NCBI RefSeq assembly: GCF_021245725.1
Contig: NZ_JAJGSX010000003.1
Coordinates: 186,001 to 250,000 of the forward strand
Length of the DNA: 64,000 nt
Direction of reading: 5' to 3'
DNA from: Pseudonocardia sp. TRM90224
GTDB lineage: Bacteria; Actinomycetota; Actinomycetes; Mycobacteriales; Pseudonocardiaceae
The notes below the pieces were generated by a model. That model was given only the letters and a program-made list of their open reading frames with translations, was not told the origin of the DNA and searched no databases. The translations under genes and the position numbers were made by a program. Below are positions 52,376 through 60,763 of the stretch, in pieces. Position 1 is the stretch's first letter; each line of letters starts with the position of its first letter.

Positions 52376-52525
52376 CGCTCCCTCCGATCCGCCACAGTGC
52401 CGCAAACCTGCTGCGCGCCAGCCCCAAGGGAGACAGGCTCGACCTCGAGACTGATCACTGCGGCGTCGTGAGACAGCCTGAAACCCCACAGGCCGTCCAA
52501 GATCAAACTGCATCCCGAGAAGCCT

Positions 52526-52636
52526 GCTGTAGGGAATGCCATCAGCATGAGACTGATCTTGGTGCCATCGCGGTGAGACAACCGCAAACCCGCAGCTCAG
52601 GCATGATCCACATGTCATGGGATTTGAGACCCTACA
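52526..52636 (+). repeat. Distal end of the Tn7-like element (R1)
   Basis: Ends in TGAGACCCTACA, the exact inverse of the proximal terminus TGTAGGGTCTCA. TnsB-type sites in inverse orientation start at 52536 (ATGCCA...TGAGAC), 52562 (GTGCCA...TGAGAC) and 52612 (ATGTCA...TGAGAC). The next 5 bp (AACGG) do not repeat the GACCA beside the proximal end. Confidence 0.85.
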
Positions 52637-52707
52637 AACGGCCGCTCGAAGAGTGGGAACTGCACGCCGCGGCCCGGAAGCTGATGCCGGGGCTCTACCG
52701 CCAGTGA
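52637..52707 (+). pseudogene. VbhA-like antitoxin remnant (copy 3) cut by the R1 end
   Basis: AACGGCCGCTCGAAGAGTGGG aligns with codons of copy 2, and the frame (RPLEEWELHAA then ARKLMPGLYRQ) lacks the central VbhA core by an in-frame deletion. The transposon end replaces the first codons. This shows that a vbhA-like gene was present at the junction. Confidence 0.75.
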
Positions 52708-52744
52708 GGCGGGGCGGGTTCGGGTCATTCCCGCGAACCGACTC

Positions 52745-52775
52745 TTGACAGAGCCCATCTCCGTGCGTCTAGCCT
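52745..52775 (+). promoter_or_regulatory. Promoter of the ArsR gene, probably giving a leaderless mRNA
   Basis: TTGACA (52745-52750) and TAGCCT (52770-52775) are 19 bp apart. The expected transcription start falls at about 52782-52784, on the GTG that best fits the ArsR N-terminus. Confidence 0.55.
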
Positions 52776-52783
52776 TACCGTTC

Positions 52784-53095
52784 GTGGAGGCTTACGGAGA
52801 TGGTGGCCTGGGGTTGCTGGGCGACCCCAGTCGCCGCGCCATCTTCGAGTTGCTCGCCCGCCGGCCGTGCTCGGTGCAGGAGCTCGCCGACGAGCTGCCG
52901 ATCAGCCGGCCTGCGGTGTCGCAGCACTTGAGGGTGTTGCGTGAGGGTGGGCTGGTCGTCAGCCGGGCCGAGGGCACGCGGCGGATCTACCACCTCAACC
53001 CCGAGGGCGTCACGGCGATGCGGGCGTGGCTGGATGGTGTCTGGAGCGATGCCCTGACCACGTTTCACAAGATCGCCGAGGATCCACGGACCTGA
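52784..53095 (+). CDS. ArsR-family transcriptional regulator
   Basis: About 103 residues from GTG 52784: LLGDPSRRAIFELLARRPCSVQELADELPISRPAVSQHLRVLREGGLVVSRAEGTRRIYHL is a full winged HTH. The open frame extends to TTG 52745, but that TTG is the -35 box. Regulators of this kind next to an SRPBCC gene are common in actinobacteria and repress their own operon. It lacks Cys, so metal sensing is unlikely. Confidence 0.9.
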   Translation: MEAYGDGGLGLLGDPSRRAIFELLARRPCSVQELADELPISRPAVSQHLRVLREGGLVVSRAEGTRRIYHLNPEGVTAMRAWLDGVWSDALTTFHKIAEDPRT

Positions 53096-53120
53096 ACTGC
53101 GACCATCGGTAGGAGAACTC

Positions 53121-53603
53121 ATGCCCAGCACGGCTCCGATCCCACCCATCACCGGCAGCGTCACTGTTGCCGTGCCGGTTGAGCGCGCGTTCGAGGTGTT
53201 CACCGGCTCGGTCAACTCGTGGTGGCCGCACCAGTACCACATCGGGCAGGCCGAGGTCGCTGAGATCGTGCTGGAGCCGCAGGTCGGTGGCCGCTGGTAT
53301 GAGCGTGGCGTGGATGGCAGCGAGTGCGACTGGGGACGGGTGCTGCTGTGGGAGCCGCCGTCGCGGCTGGTGTTCACCTGGCAGATCAACGGGTCGTGGC
53401 AGTTCGACCCCGACCCGCAGCGCGCCAGCGAGATCGAGGCCCGGTTCACCGCCAGCGGCCCGCAGGAGAGCGTCGTCGAGGTCGAGCACCGCCACTTCGA
53501 ACGTCTCGTGGGTGGTCAGGCCATCCACGGCGCCATCAACGGTGGCGGTGGCTGGGCACAGCTGCTCGACGGGTTCGCCAAGACCGTCGCCGAGCAGAGC
53601 TGA
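53121..53603 (+). CDS. SRPBCC/AHSA1-family protein
   Basis: A 160-residue START-like protein (VTVAVPVERAFEVFTGSVNSWWP, GGRWYERGVDGSECDWGRVL, RLVFTWQINGSW). It forms a hydrophobic ligand pocket. It lies 25 bp after the ArsR gene with TAGGAGA ahead of the ATG. Ligand unknown. Confidence 0.9.
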   Translation: MPSTAPIPPITGSVTVAVPVERAFEVFTGSVNSWWPHQYHIGQAEVAEIVLEPQVGGRWYERGVDGSECDWGRVLLWEPPSRLVFTWQINGSWQFDPDPQRASEIEARFTASGPQESVVEVEHRHFERLVGGQAIHGAINGGGGWAQLLDGFAKTVAEQS

Positions 53604-53608
53604 CCACC

Positions 53609-54256
53609 GTGGCTGCACACGGCAACACAGATGTCGACGCCATGGCGATGGCCCACGACGAGCGCGCCGCGTTGGTCGAGCTGCTGGAGTCGCTGAACGC
53701 CGAGCAGTGGGAGGCGCCGACGTTGTGCGAGCAGTGGCGGGTGCGCGAGGTGATCGCGCACATGTTCAGCTACGACGAGTTGTCCACTCTCGGCGCGCTC
53801 GGGCGGCTGTTGCGCAACGGCATGTCGCTGGATCGCGCCAACACCGCCGGGCTGGCTCGCTACGCCGATCACAGCCACGAGCAGCTGCTCGCGCTGGCCC
53901 GCGCGCATCTGCGGCCCAGCGGGCTGACCGCGAAGTTCGGGGGCCGTATCGCGCTCGCCGACGCGATGATCCATCAGCAGGACATCCGCCGACCGCTCGG
54001 GCTGCCTCGCGAGATCCCGGCCGATCGGATCGCCACGGTGCTGGAGTTCGCCAGCACCGCGCGCCCGCTCGCAGCCGCACCGCGCATCGCCGGACTGGCG
54101 CTGGCCGCGACCGACGTCGAGTGGAGCTGCGGCGCGGGCCCCGAGGTCCGCGGACCGGCCGAGCCGCTGCTCATGGCGATGGTCGGCCGACGCGGCATCA
54201 CCGCGGAACTCAGCGGGCCGGGCACGGAGATCCTGGAAGCGCGGATCGCCGGCTGA
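53609..54256 (+). CDS. DinB/maleylpyruvate isomerase N-terminal-type protein (TIGR03083-like)
   Basis: A 215-residue four-helix protein. DERAALVELLESLNAEQWEAPTLCEQWRVREVIAHM is the typical start of mycothiol-dependent DinB-like proteins with a metal-binding His. MIHQQDIRRPLGLPREIP is the second conserved His part. GTG 53609 lies 5 bp after the SRPBCC gene; ATG 53642 is an alternative. Third gene of the ArsR operon. Confidence 0.85.
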   Translation: MAAHGNTDVDAMAMAHDERAALVELLESLNAEQWEAPTLCEQWRVREVIAHMFSYDELSTLGALGRLLRNGMSLDRANTAGLARYADHSHEQLLALARAHLRPSGLTAKFGGRIALADAMIHQQDIRRPLGLPREIPADRIATVLEFASTARPLAAAPRIAGLALAATDVEWSCGAGPEVRGPAEPLLMAMVGRRGITAELSGPGTEILEARIAG

Positions 54257-54279
54257 CCCACGGCCACTCCTCATCGGCC

Positions 54280-54852
54280 TCAGCAGGGCGGGTGGGGATG
54301 AGCCGTCGTCGAGGCTGCGGCGGCTACCACGATGCCGGTGACGGCGTTGCGGATACGGACAGCGGCAGTGGCCGGGTCGGGTTGGCCGGCGTCGAGCCAC
54401 GCCGTGATCGCGGCGATCGTCGCGGTCGGGGTGAGGTGAGCCGCCCACCTGCGCCATCCCGGGTCGGGGATATGGGCGGCGAGTTGCTGCTCGGCGATGG
54501 CGGTCATCTCGGCGGCGAACCGGTCGGAATCGGCGCGGAACTGCGGCTCGCGCGCGGCGTGGGTGAACAACAGCCGAAACCCCGCCGGGTCCCGGGACGC
54601 GCCGGCCAACAGCGCGTCGATGATCTGCGCGTTGTAGTCGGGCCCCCCGACAGCTGCGCCGAGGTTGGCCCGCGCCCGGGCGAGTACCGCACGGTAGAGG
54701 TCGATCTTCGAGTCGAAGTGCCGGTACAAGATCATCCGCGTGACTCCGGCCTCCGCGGCGATGTCGTCCAGCCCGGTGTCGACGAACCCGGTGCGGGCGA
54801 ACGCCGCGGTGGCGGCACCCAGGATTTGCTCACGCCGCTGCGCACGCGGCAT
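54280..54852 (-). CDS. TetR-family regulator
   Basis: About 190 residues. The N-terminal HTH is REQILGAATAAFARTGFVDTGLDDIAAEAGVTRMILYRHFDSK. ATG 54852 gives MPRAQRREQ; an upstream in-frame ATG (54888) exists. It is divergent from the methyltransferase gene and may control it: GTAGAC-ATC repeats occur near 54883-54912. Confidence 0.88.
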   Translation of the reverse strand: MPRAQRREQILGAATAAFARTGFVDTGLDDIAAEAGVTRMILYRHFDSKIDLYRAVLARARANLGAAVGGPDYNAQIIDALLAGASRDPAGFRLLFTHAAREPQFRADSDRFAAEMTAIAEQQLAAHIPDPGWRRWAAHLTPTATIAAITAWLDAGQPDPATAAVRIRNAVTGIVVAAAASTTAHPHPPC

Positions 54853-54934
54853 CCGCTGTGTTCCACCCACTTCACAAATGTAGACCATCCGGTATATATG
54901 CTGAAGTAGACATCAGTCGGGCGCAGGAGTGGGT

Positions 54935-55561
54935 ATGGCGAGCGATGAGCAACGGGCGCGGTGGGCTCGCTACTGGAACCGGTCGGCACCTCGCACGGAC
55001 TCTGCGATGCAGTTCATGGACCGGGTGTTGTTCCGCGACAGCCGTGCCTGGGTGTGTAGCCGCGCGGCGGGGGAGGTGTTCGAGGTCGCCGTCGGCACCG
55101 GGCTGAACCTGCCGCACTACCCGGCCGGGACGCGGGTTCGCGGTATCGACCTGAGCCCGGCGATGGTCGAGCTCGCGCGGGCTCGGGCGGTCGAGCTCGG
55201 GCGTGATGTCGAGGTTCGGGTCGGAGACGCCGAGCACCTGGACCTGCCTGATTGTTCGGTCGATTGTGTGGTGTGCACATTCTCGCTGTGCGGGATCCCC
55301 GATCACCGCCGCGCGCTCACGGAGATGGTGCGGGTGCTGCGCCCCGGCGGATCACTGCTACTGGCTGATCACGTCGCGTCCACCATCGCGCCGGTGCGAG
55401 CGGTGCAGTGGCTGACTGAGGTGGCATCAGTGCGGTTCATGGGCGAGCACTTCCGCCGCCGCCCCGCGGACCTTCTTCCCGGGCTCGGGCTCGACATTGT
55501 CGAGATCGAGCGGTTCACCGGCGGCGTGGTGGAGCGGCTTGTCGCCCGCAAACCGGTGTGA
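54935..55561 (+). CDS. SAM-dependent methyltransferase (class I)
   Basis: A 208-residue methyltransferase. VFEVAVGTGLNLPHYPAG is motif I, GIDLSPAMVELARARA motif II, and CTFSLCGIPDHRRALTEMVRVLRPGG motifs IV-V, similar to UbiE-type or phospholipid methyltransferases. ATG 54935 with AGGAG at 54925-54929. It overlaps the next gene by GTGA. Confidence 0.88.
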   Translation: MASDEQRARWARYWNRSAPRTDSAMQFMDRVLFRDSRAWVCSRAAGEVFEVAVGTGLNLPHYPAGTRVRGIDLSPAMVELARARAVELGRDVEVRVGDAEHLDLPDCSVDCVVCTFSLCGIPDHRRALTEMVRVLRPGGSLLLADHVASTIAPVRAVQWLTEVASVRFMGEHFRRRPADLLPGLGLDIVEIERFTGGVVERLVARKPV

Positions 55562-56694
55562 CCGGCACCTCCGTGCCGGCACCGGATCCGACACCGACAC
55601 CGAATCCGATGCTGGTCGACGTCGTGGTCGTGGGCGGTGGCCAGGCCGGCCTGGCGGTCGGCTATTGGCTGCAGCGCCACCATCGATCGTTCGTCATTCT
55701 CGACCGGGCTGCCGAGGTCGGTGCGGCGTGGCGAAACCGCTGGGACTCGCTTCGGCTGTTCACCCCGGCCGGGTTCAGCCACCTGCCTGGCTTGCAGTTC
55801 CCCGGGCCGCCGTCGGCGGCGCCCACCAAGGACGAGATGGCCGACTACCTGGCCGCCTACGCCCGGCACTTCGCGCTTCCTGTGGAGCTGGGCACGGCCG
55901 TCGATTCCGTGGAGCAGAGCGGCGAGCAGCTCCTCGTCACCGCCACCGACGGCCGCGGATGGCTGGCTCGCGACGTCATCGTGGCCACCGGCGCGCACAC
56001 CCGCCCGCACATTCCCGGGTTCGCCGGCGACCTCGATCCCGCGATCGTGCAGCTGCACTCCAGCGGCTACCGGCGGGCCGCCCAGGTCCCCGTTGGTGCG
56101 GTGCTGGTCATCGGCGCGGGCAACTCCGGTGCCGAGATCGCCGCTGACCTCGCCGCGGCTGGACGCGAGGTGGTGCTGTCCGGGCGCGACGTCGGGCACA
56201 TCCCTCAGCTCGGCCCCTGGACCTACCCGCTGATGCGGCTGCTCGGGCGCCCCGGCGCGGCGCTGGCTCGCCGAGGCCTGCGTGGTGGGGCCGAACCACT
56301 GGGACGCATTCGTGCAGGGGAGCTCGAGGCAGCCGGGATCGCTCGGGCGCCACGGACGGTCGGCGCTCGTGGAGGGCTCCCGCTGCTCGCCGACGGGTCG
56401 ATTGCCCAGGTCGCGGCGGTCGTGTGGTGCACGGGCCTGCGTCCTGACTACCGCTTCCTGCGGTTGCCGGTCCTCGACGATGCCGGCCGGCTGATCCACC
56501 GTCGCGGCATCACCGACTGGCCCGGGCTTTACGTCGTCGGCCTGCCCCACCAATCCTCGATCACCTCGCACCTCGTCGGCGGCGTCGGCACCGACGCCCG
56601 CCACGTCGTTCGGCACCTGGCACATCGACAGACACCTCGACAGCCAGCGCGCCGACTCGCGCGACGTCTCTCGCGGTCGCCGGCTACGTCGTGA
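55558..56694 (+). CDS. Flavin-containing monooxygenase (FAD/NADPH)
   Basis: A 378-residue protein. The FAD motif VVVVGGGQAGLAVGYWL, the NADPH motif VLVIGAGNSGAEIAADL and the GxxxxHxxx-type region VATGAHTRPHIPGF place it in the FMO/CzcO group. It oxidises small substrates using molecular oxygen. The C-terminal 25 residues are Arg-rich and overlap the 3' end of the MFS gene on the other strand by 11 bp. Confidence 0.9.
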   Translation: MTGTSVPAPDPTPTPNPMLVDVVVVGGGQAGLAVGYWLQRHHRSFVILDRAAEVGAAWRNRWDSLRLFTPAGFSHLPGLQFPGPPSAAPTKDEMADYLAAYARHFALPVELGTAVDSVEQSGEQLLVTATDGRGWLARDVIVATGAHTRPHIPGFAGDLDPAIVQLHSSGYRRAAQVPVGAVLVIGAGNSGAEIAADLAAAGREVVLSGRDVGHIPQLGPWTYPLMRLLGRPGAALARRGLRGGAEPLGRIRAGELEAAGIARAPRTVGARGGLPLLADGSIAQVAAVVWCTGLRPDYRFLRLPVLDDAGRLIHRRGITDWPGLYVVGLPHQSSITSHLVGGVGTDARHVVRHLAHRQTPRQPARRLARRLSRSPATS

Positions 56695-57946
56695 GCCGCC
56701 GTCGCATCGGGGTGAACGCGACGATCGGGAGGATGAGCAGGGCGACCACGCCGCCGGCCAGCGACAGCGTCGGGTAGCTGGCGGACGCGACGACGATGCC
56801 GGATGCGAGGCCGCCTCCGGCTCCTGCGAGGGCGATGGTGACGTCGACCTTGCCCTGGGTACGTGCTCGCACCGCCAGCGGAACCGCGGCGAGGATCGCC
56901 GTCCCGCTGACCAGCCCGAAGTTCCAACCCAGGCCCAGCAAAGCCAGGGCCAGGGCCAGCAGGGGAACCGAGTGCACCGGGGCGGTCGCCGCGAGCGCGC
57001 CAGCCGCGAGCAGCGTGAGCCCGGACGTGACGGCGACCGGGATCGATCCGAAGCGATCCACCAGCCACCCGCTAACCGGGGACGGCAGGAACATCGCAGC
57101 GACGTGCACCGCGATCACTAGCCCGGTGACGCCAACCCCATGGCCATGTCCGGCGAGGTGGACCGGGGTCATCGTCATGATCGCGACCATCACCAACTGG
57201 CTCAGGACCATCACAGCGGCCCCGACCGGCACCGACGCCCGCGGTGCAGCGTCCGGCAGGTCGGGGGTTCCAGCGGGGTTCGTGGTGATCCTGCCCAGCT
57301 CCGCGACGGCGAGTTCCCGGGCGAGCAGCAGCGGGTCAGGCCGCAGCAGCACGCCCAGCACGACCGCGGCCGCGGCGTAGGCGATGGCGGCCAGCAGGAA
57401 CGGGCCGGCCAGCGGCGGGATCCCCCACGGTGCGACGGTCGTCCCGCTGAGCGCAGTGAGGTTCGGACCCAGCACCCCTCCGAGGGTGGTGGCCAGCAGC
57501 ACCGTGCTGACCGCACGGCCACGCCGTTCCGGCGCGGCCAGGTCGGCACCGGCATAGCGGGCCTGCAAGTTGGTGGCCGTCCCCGCCCCGTAAAGGATGA
57601 GCGACCCGAACAGCAGCACGACGCTGCCCAACACCGCCGCCCCCACCACGCCCAGCGCGCCGGCCGCACCGACGCCGTAGCCGACCGTGAGACCGAACCG
57701 CCGACCGGCAGTGTCGGAGATGCGCCCCACACCCGCCGCCGCGGCCGCCGACCCGACCGTGTACAACGCGCTCGGCAACCCCGCCAGCGCAGTCCCGCCG
57801 AGCATCTCCTGCGCCAGCAGCGCACCCACGGTGATTCCGGCCGCCAGCCCTGCCCCGCTCAACACCTGCGCCGCAACCAGCACAACCAAGATCCGGCGCT
57901 GGTCAGGATGACGAGGCGGGGCCATAGCCATGTCCCGTCGAATCAT
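56684..57946 (-). CDS. Major facilitator superfamily transporter
   Basis: A 420-residue, about 12-helix MFS exporter (GRISDTAGRRFGLTVGY as motif A, and GWLVDRFGSIPVAV in the second half). ATG 57946 overlaps the stop of the upstream methyltransferase gene (ATGA). It forms an operon with it, divergent from the ArsR-rhodanese gene. Substrate unknown. Confidence 0.9.
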   Translation of the reverse strand: MIRRDMAMAPPRHPDQRRILVVLVAAQVLSGAGLAAGITVGALLAQEMLGGTALAGLPSALYTVGSAAAAAGVGRISDTAGRRFGLTVGYGVGAAGALGVVGAAVLGSVVLLFGSLILYGAGTATNLQARYAGADLAAPERRGRAVSTVLLATTLGGVLGPNLTALSGTTVAPWGIPPLAGPFLLAAIAYAAAAVVLGVLLRPDPLLLARELAVAELGRITTNPAGTPDLPDAAPRASVPVGAAVMVLSQLVMVAIMTMTPVHLAGHGHGVGVTGLVIAVHVAAMFLPSPVSGWLVDRFGSIPVAVTSGLTLLAAGALAATAPVHSVPLLALALALLGLGWNFGLVSGTAILAAVPLAVRARTQGKVDVTIALAGAGGGLASGIVVASASYPTLSLAGGVVALLILPIVAFTPMRRRLTT

Positions 57947-58569
57947 GGCCGCCGAGCCCCGACATAGACGAACGGCTGGATCGCTCCTGCAGGTGTGTGA
58001 TGCTCGGCGCGTCGGCAGACCCGGACATCCCAGCGCGGACCCAGCTCCGCGATCAGCGCGGCGGCATCCCAGCGCTGCACCGGCAGGCCGGAGCATTGCG
58101 CCGGCCCATCCGCGGCGAACGTGGCCATCACCAGCGCTGCGCCCGACGGCAGGGCATCGGCCAGCAGCTCCCGGTAGCGGCGGCGCTGCCGCTGCTCGGT
58201 CAGAAAGTGGAACACTGCCCGGTCATGCCACACCTGGAACTGCCGCGGGGGCGTCCAGGCGAGCAGATCCGCCTCGATCCAGCGCACCTCGTCGGCGCGT
58301 GGACCGAGGCGCTCGCGTGCCTTCTGCAACGCGGCCATGGAGATGTCCAGGGCAGTGACGTCGTAGAACCCGCGATCGAGCAAGGCGGCTGCGATCCCGG
58401 AAGCCCCAGCACCTACGTCGATCACGGCCTCGCCGGTGCCGACACCGAGTTCGTCCAACACCTGCAGCGACATGACCGGATCGGGCTCGTACCAGCTCGC
58501 TACGGCCGGATCCCACCTACCGTGCACAGACTCCCAGTGCGCCACGCCTCCGGTCACGACCTTCGCCAC
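57943..58569 (-). CDS. SAM-dependent methyltransferase (thiopurine/small-molecule type)
   Basis: A 208-residue methyltransferase. AVIDVGAGASGIAAALLDRGFYDVTALDIS is motif I/II, WHDRAVFHFLTEQRQRRRYRELL and MATFAADGPAQCSGLPVQRWD are landmarks of a TPMT-like group often found near ArsR or MFS genes. GTG 58569 starts just after the palindrome at 58576-58599, so the ArsR-rhodanese protein probably represses it too. Confidence 0.88.
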   Translation of the reverse strand: MAKVVTGGVAHWESVHGRWDPAVASWYEPDPVMSLQVLDELGVGTGEAVIDVGAGASGIAAALLDRGFYDVTALDISMAALQKARERLGPRADEVRWIEADLLAWTPPRQFQVWHDRAVFHFLTEQRQRRRYRELLADALPSGAALVMATFAADGPAQCSGLPVQRWDAAALIAELGPRWDVRVCRRAEHHTPAGAIQPFVYVGARRP

Positions 58570-58575
58570 AACGAC

Positions 58576-58599
58576 TGTTCTACACTATTCCATAGAACA
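58576..58599. promoter_or_regulatory. Operator of the ArsR-rhodanese/methyltransferase pair
   Basis: TGTTCTA (58576-58582) and TAGAACA (58593-58599) form a perfect 7-bp inverted repeat with a 10-bp spacer, in the 42-bp gap between divergent genes. This suits a single ArsR dimer controlling both directions. Confidence 0.75.
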
Positions 58600-58611
58600 T
58601 TGGAGGATGAG

Positions 58612-59301
58612 ATGAGTAGCCCGGCCAAGACCGAACTGTTCGAACGCGTCGCCCGCGTGGGCAAGGCCATGGGGCACCCCGCTCGACTGGAGCTGCTCGA
58701 CCTGCTCGGGCAGGGCGAATGCCCGGTCGAGCCGCTCGCCGCCGCAGCCGGACTGCGCCTGTCGACCGCATCGGCACACCTGCAAGTGCTGCGCCGGGCC
58801 GGGCTCGTCACGACCCGCCGCGCCGGAACCAGCATCCGATACTCACTCGCCGGCGACGACGTCGCGACCCTCTACGCGGCCCAACGAGCCGTCGCAGCCG
58901 CCCACCTCGACGATCTCGAACCCGCGCGCCGAGCTTTCCTCGGCCTTACCACGAACGACCCGCAAACCGACCCCGCCGTCCAGGAGATCAGCCGCGAGGA
59001 ACTCCTGCGCCGCGTACGCGACGGCCACGCCACCGTGCTCGACGTCCGACCGGCACGCGAATACGCCGCCGGCCACATCCCCGGCGCCATCTCCATCCCC
59101 GCCGACGAACTCGCCGACCGCTTCGCCGAACTCCCCACAGCAACAACCGTCGTCGCCTACTGCCGCGGACCACACTGCGTCCTGTCCTACGACGCGGTCC
59201 GACTACTCACCCAACACGGACGAAACGCCATCCGCCTGGTCGACGGCATGCCCGAATGGCGCCTGTCCGGACTCCCCGTCGCCCACGACCCCGCTGCCTG
59301 A
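58612..59301 (+). CDS. ArsR-family regulator fused to a rhodanese domain
   Basis: A 229-residue protein. Residues 1-90 are an ArsR HTH (KAMGHPARLELLDLLGQGECPVEPLAAAAGLRLSTASAHLQVL). Residues 120-225 are a rhodanese domain (TVLDVRPAREYAAGHIPGAISIP) with the active loop YCRGPHCVLSY, two Cys in a six-residue loop. Such fusions sense reactive sulfur species or electrophiles. ATG 58612 with GGAGG at a good distance. Confidence 0.92.
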   Translation: MSSPAKTELFERVARVGKAMGHPARLELLDLLGQGECPVEPLAAAAGLRLSTASAHLQVLRRAGLVTTRRAGTSIRYSLAGDDVATLYAAQRAVAAAHLDDLEPARRAFLGLTTNDPQTDPAVQEISREELLRRVRDGHATVLDVRPAREYAAGHIPGAISIPADELADRFAELPTATTVVAYCRGPHCVLSYDAVRLLTQHGRNAIRLVDGMPEWRLSGLPVAHDPAA

Positions 59302-59321
59302 CCGCTGTCCTACCCCGCTCA

Positions 59322-59338
59322 CTCAGGCCCTGCCTGAG
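59322..59338 (+). terminator. Terminator-like hairpin after the ArsR-rhodanese gene
   Basis: CTCAGGC (59322-59328) pairs with GCCTGAG (59332-59338) with a 3-base loop, 21 bp after the stop. No T tract. Confidence 0.55.
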
Positions 59339-59670
59339 CAGACAGAACTCGGGAACCGGTTGATCACCGCAAGCGCCACGGATCGCTCGAAACGGCCAGC
59401 GGTGCCGAGGTGTCCGCTGGAGCGGCCAGGTCACGTCGACGCCGTCCTCGGGTTGTTTGGCGCTGGACGGTGTCGTCGAAGAGGTACGCCGCATTGCGGC
59501 TCGTCCCGGGTGTGAAGGACGCGCGTAAGGTCACCGTGCCTGATCCAGACCTCGCCGCTCCTGCACGCCGGCGGCAGCCCGAGCGCCGAGGTCGTGCGTC
59601 CGTGCGCGGATGGCGGGTATTGCCTGGCGACGGCGATCTCGACGGCCGGATGACACCCGCTCGCTGATGT
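59339..59670. other. Gene-free stretch
   Basis: No gene recognised between the ArsR-rhodanese gene and the R2 end. It is the end of the second cargo block. Confidence 0.5.
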
Positions 59671-59779
59671 CCGCAGGGAAATGCCATCAGCGTGAGACTG
59701 GTCTTGCTGCCACCGCGGTGAGACAGCCGCGCCCGCAGGTCAGACATGATCGACATGCCATGGGTGCTGAGAACCTACA
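59671..59779 (+). repeat. Second distal end of a Tn7-like element (R2)
   Basis: This is homologous to R1 (52526-52636) over its whole length, with sites at 59681 (ATGCCA...TGAGAC), 59708 (TGCCA...TGAGAC) and 59755 (ATGCCA), and it ends TGAGAACCTACA at 59779. It closes the second cargo block 52637-59670, whose own proximal end is missing. Confidence 0.8.
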
Positions 59780-59789
59780 CGTTTGAGGC

Positions 59790-59850
59790 GTTGGAGTCTC
59801 AGATTCGGTGGCGTATTCTCAGTGATCTTGGCATGCGGATGGCACACATG
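59790..59850 (+). repeat. Second proximal-type end (L3), next to R2
   Basis: TCTCAG-N6-TGGCGT (59797-59814) and TCTCAG-N6-TGGCAT (59817-59834) match the two sites of the dnaB-proximal end in sequence and 20-bp spacing. The first 7 bases (GTTGGAG) are diverged from TGTAGGG. Only 10 bp lie between it and R2, so two element ends sit back to back. Confidence 0.8.
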
Positions 59851-59858
59851 CGGCAGGT

Positions 59859-60077
59859 TCATTCTCGGACGCCGTCGCGATACATGATCGTCGCCAGTAC
59901 CCGGCGGTGCGCATTGTTGTCAGGGAACAACTGCAGCTTGCAGAAGAGGCGATTGATGTAGCACTCGACGGTTTTCTCCGCGATATGCAGGTGCACCGCG
60001 ATGGCCTGGTTGGACAGGCCTGCCGCGATCAGCCGGTGGACGTCGGATTCGCGCGCCGTGAGCATTGCATCTCCCAT
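59859..60077 (-). CDS. LuxR-type HTH domain protein, short
   Basis: 72 residues consisting of a LuxR/GerE HTH (LTARESDVHRLIAAGLSNQAIAVHLHIAEKTVECYINRLFCKLQL). No receiver or sensor domain precedes it. It may be the truncated 3' end of a larger regulator gene, cut off near the transposon end, or a stand-alone HTH. Confidence 0.6.
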   Translation of the reverse strand: MGDAMLTARESDVHRLIAAGLSNQAIAVHLHIAEKTVECYINRLFCKLQLFPDNNAHRRVLATIMYRDGVRE

Positions 60078-60201
60078 TTGCCTGGACCTGCGGCATGCGT
60101 TCCAGCGTTTCTGCAGCGCCTCGAGCTGCCCCGGCGGCCTGCTCGGCGTCCTCGTACTCAGAGCCCGGGCTCGAGCAGTGCACTCCCTCTCGCGGATGCG
60201 C

Positions 60202-60747
60202 CTATTGGATCCGGGACAGGCTCTTGCGGATCTGTCGCTTCATGCGGGCGCAGCGAAGGAGGTAGATCGGGTTCGGTGGTACCCAACCGAGCTGGCGGGC
60301 CCAGCCGAGGTCGTCGCGATTCGCCCAATGCTCGATGATCTTGCCGTCGCACATGTGGAACCAGTGCGACTCCGTGATGGCGAAGGTCTTCCCGGTCGGG
60401 GCGAAGGCGGCGTCGACATCGATATCGCCGTTGGTGCCGTCGGTGAAGAAGGCGAAGGGCCGGGTGTGTCTGCCGTGCATCGTGCAGTAGACGGTGACGG
60501 TGTCGGCTTCGGCGATGACGTCGTGGATCTCGTAGGACATGTCGTCGAACCCGCCGCGAAGCCAGGAGCAGAGTCGGTAGAGGGCCTCGGGGCCGGTGCC
60601 GCGGGCGTCGGGTGGCGCTGCACGGCGTTCTCGGGTGAACCCGTCGGGGTGGACGAGATCGTCGAACTCGGAGCGGGAGCCGATCGCCATGTGGTGGATG
60701 CTGCGTATGGCCAGGTCCTTCAAGTCGGTCGAGGTCGTGGGGGCCAT
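60202..60747 (-). CDS. SnoaL-like (NTF2-fold) protein
   Basis: A 181-residue protein. FDDLVHPDGFTRERRA, YEIHDVIAEADTVTVYCTMHGRH and ITESHWFHMCDGKIIEHWANRDDLG fit SnoaL-type polyketide cyclase/ester-isomerase-like proteins with an alpha+beta cone. It is divergent from a TetR gene with a palindromic operator between them. Substrate unknown. Confidence 0.88.
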   Translation of the reverse strand: MAPTTSTDLKDLAIRSIHHMAIGSRSEFDDLVHPDGFTRERRAAPPDARGTGPEALYRLCSWLRGGFDDMSYEIHDVIAEADTVTVYCTMHGRHTRPFAFFTDGTNGDIDVDAAFAPTGKTFAITESHWFHMCDGKIIEHWANRDDLGWARQLGWVPPNPIYLLRCARMKRQIRKSLSRIQ

Positions 60748-60763
60748 CCGAACTCCAATCAGA

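Noticed and set aside
52637-52641. AACGG after R1 as partner of a target-site duplication with the dnaB side
   Set aside because: It does not match GACCA at 10727-10731; R1 is joined to a vbhA remnant, so this junction was rearranged or belongs to another insertion.
53167-54909. 580-residue plus frame through the ArsR operon
   Set aside because: It overlaps three well-supported genes and the TetR gene and has only low-complexity Arg/Ser/Ala sequence.
52637-59301. Arsenic resistance operon
   Set aside because: ArsR proteins and a flavin monooxygenase are present, but there is no arsenate reductase, ArsB/Acr3 pump or Cys-based ArsR metal site, so the resemblance is only by family name.
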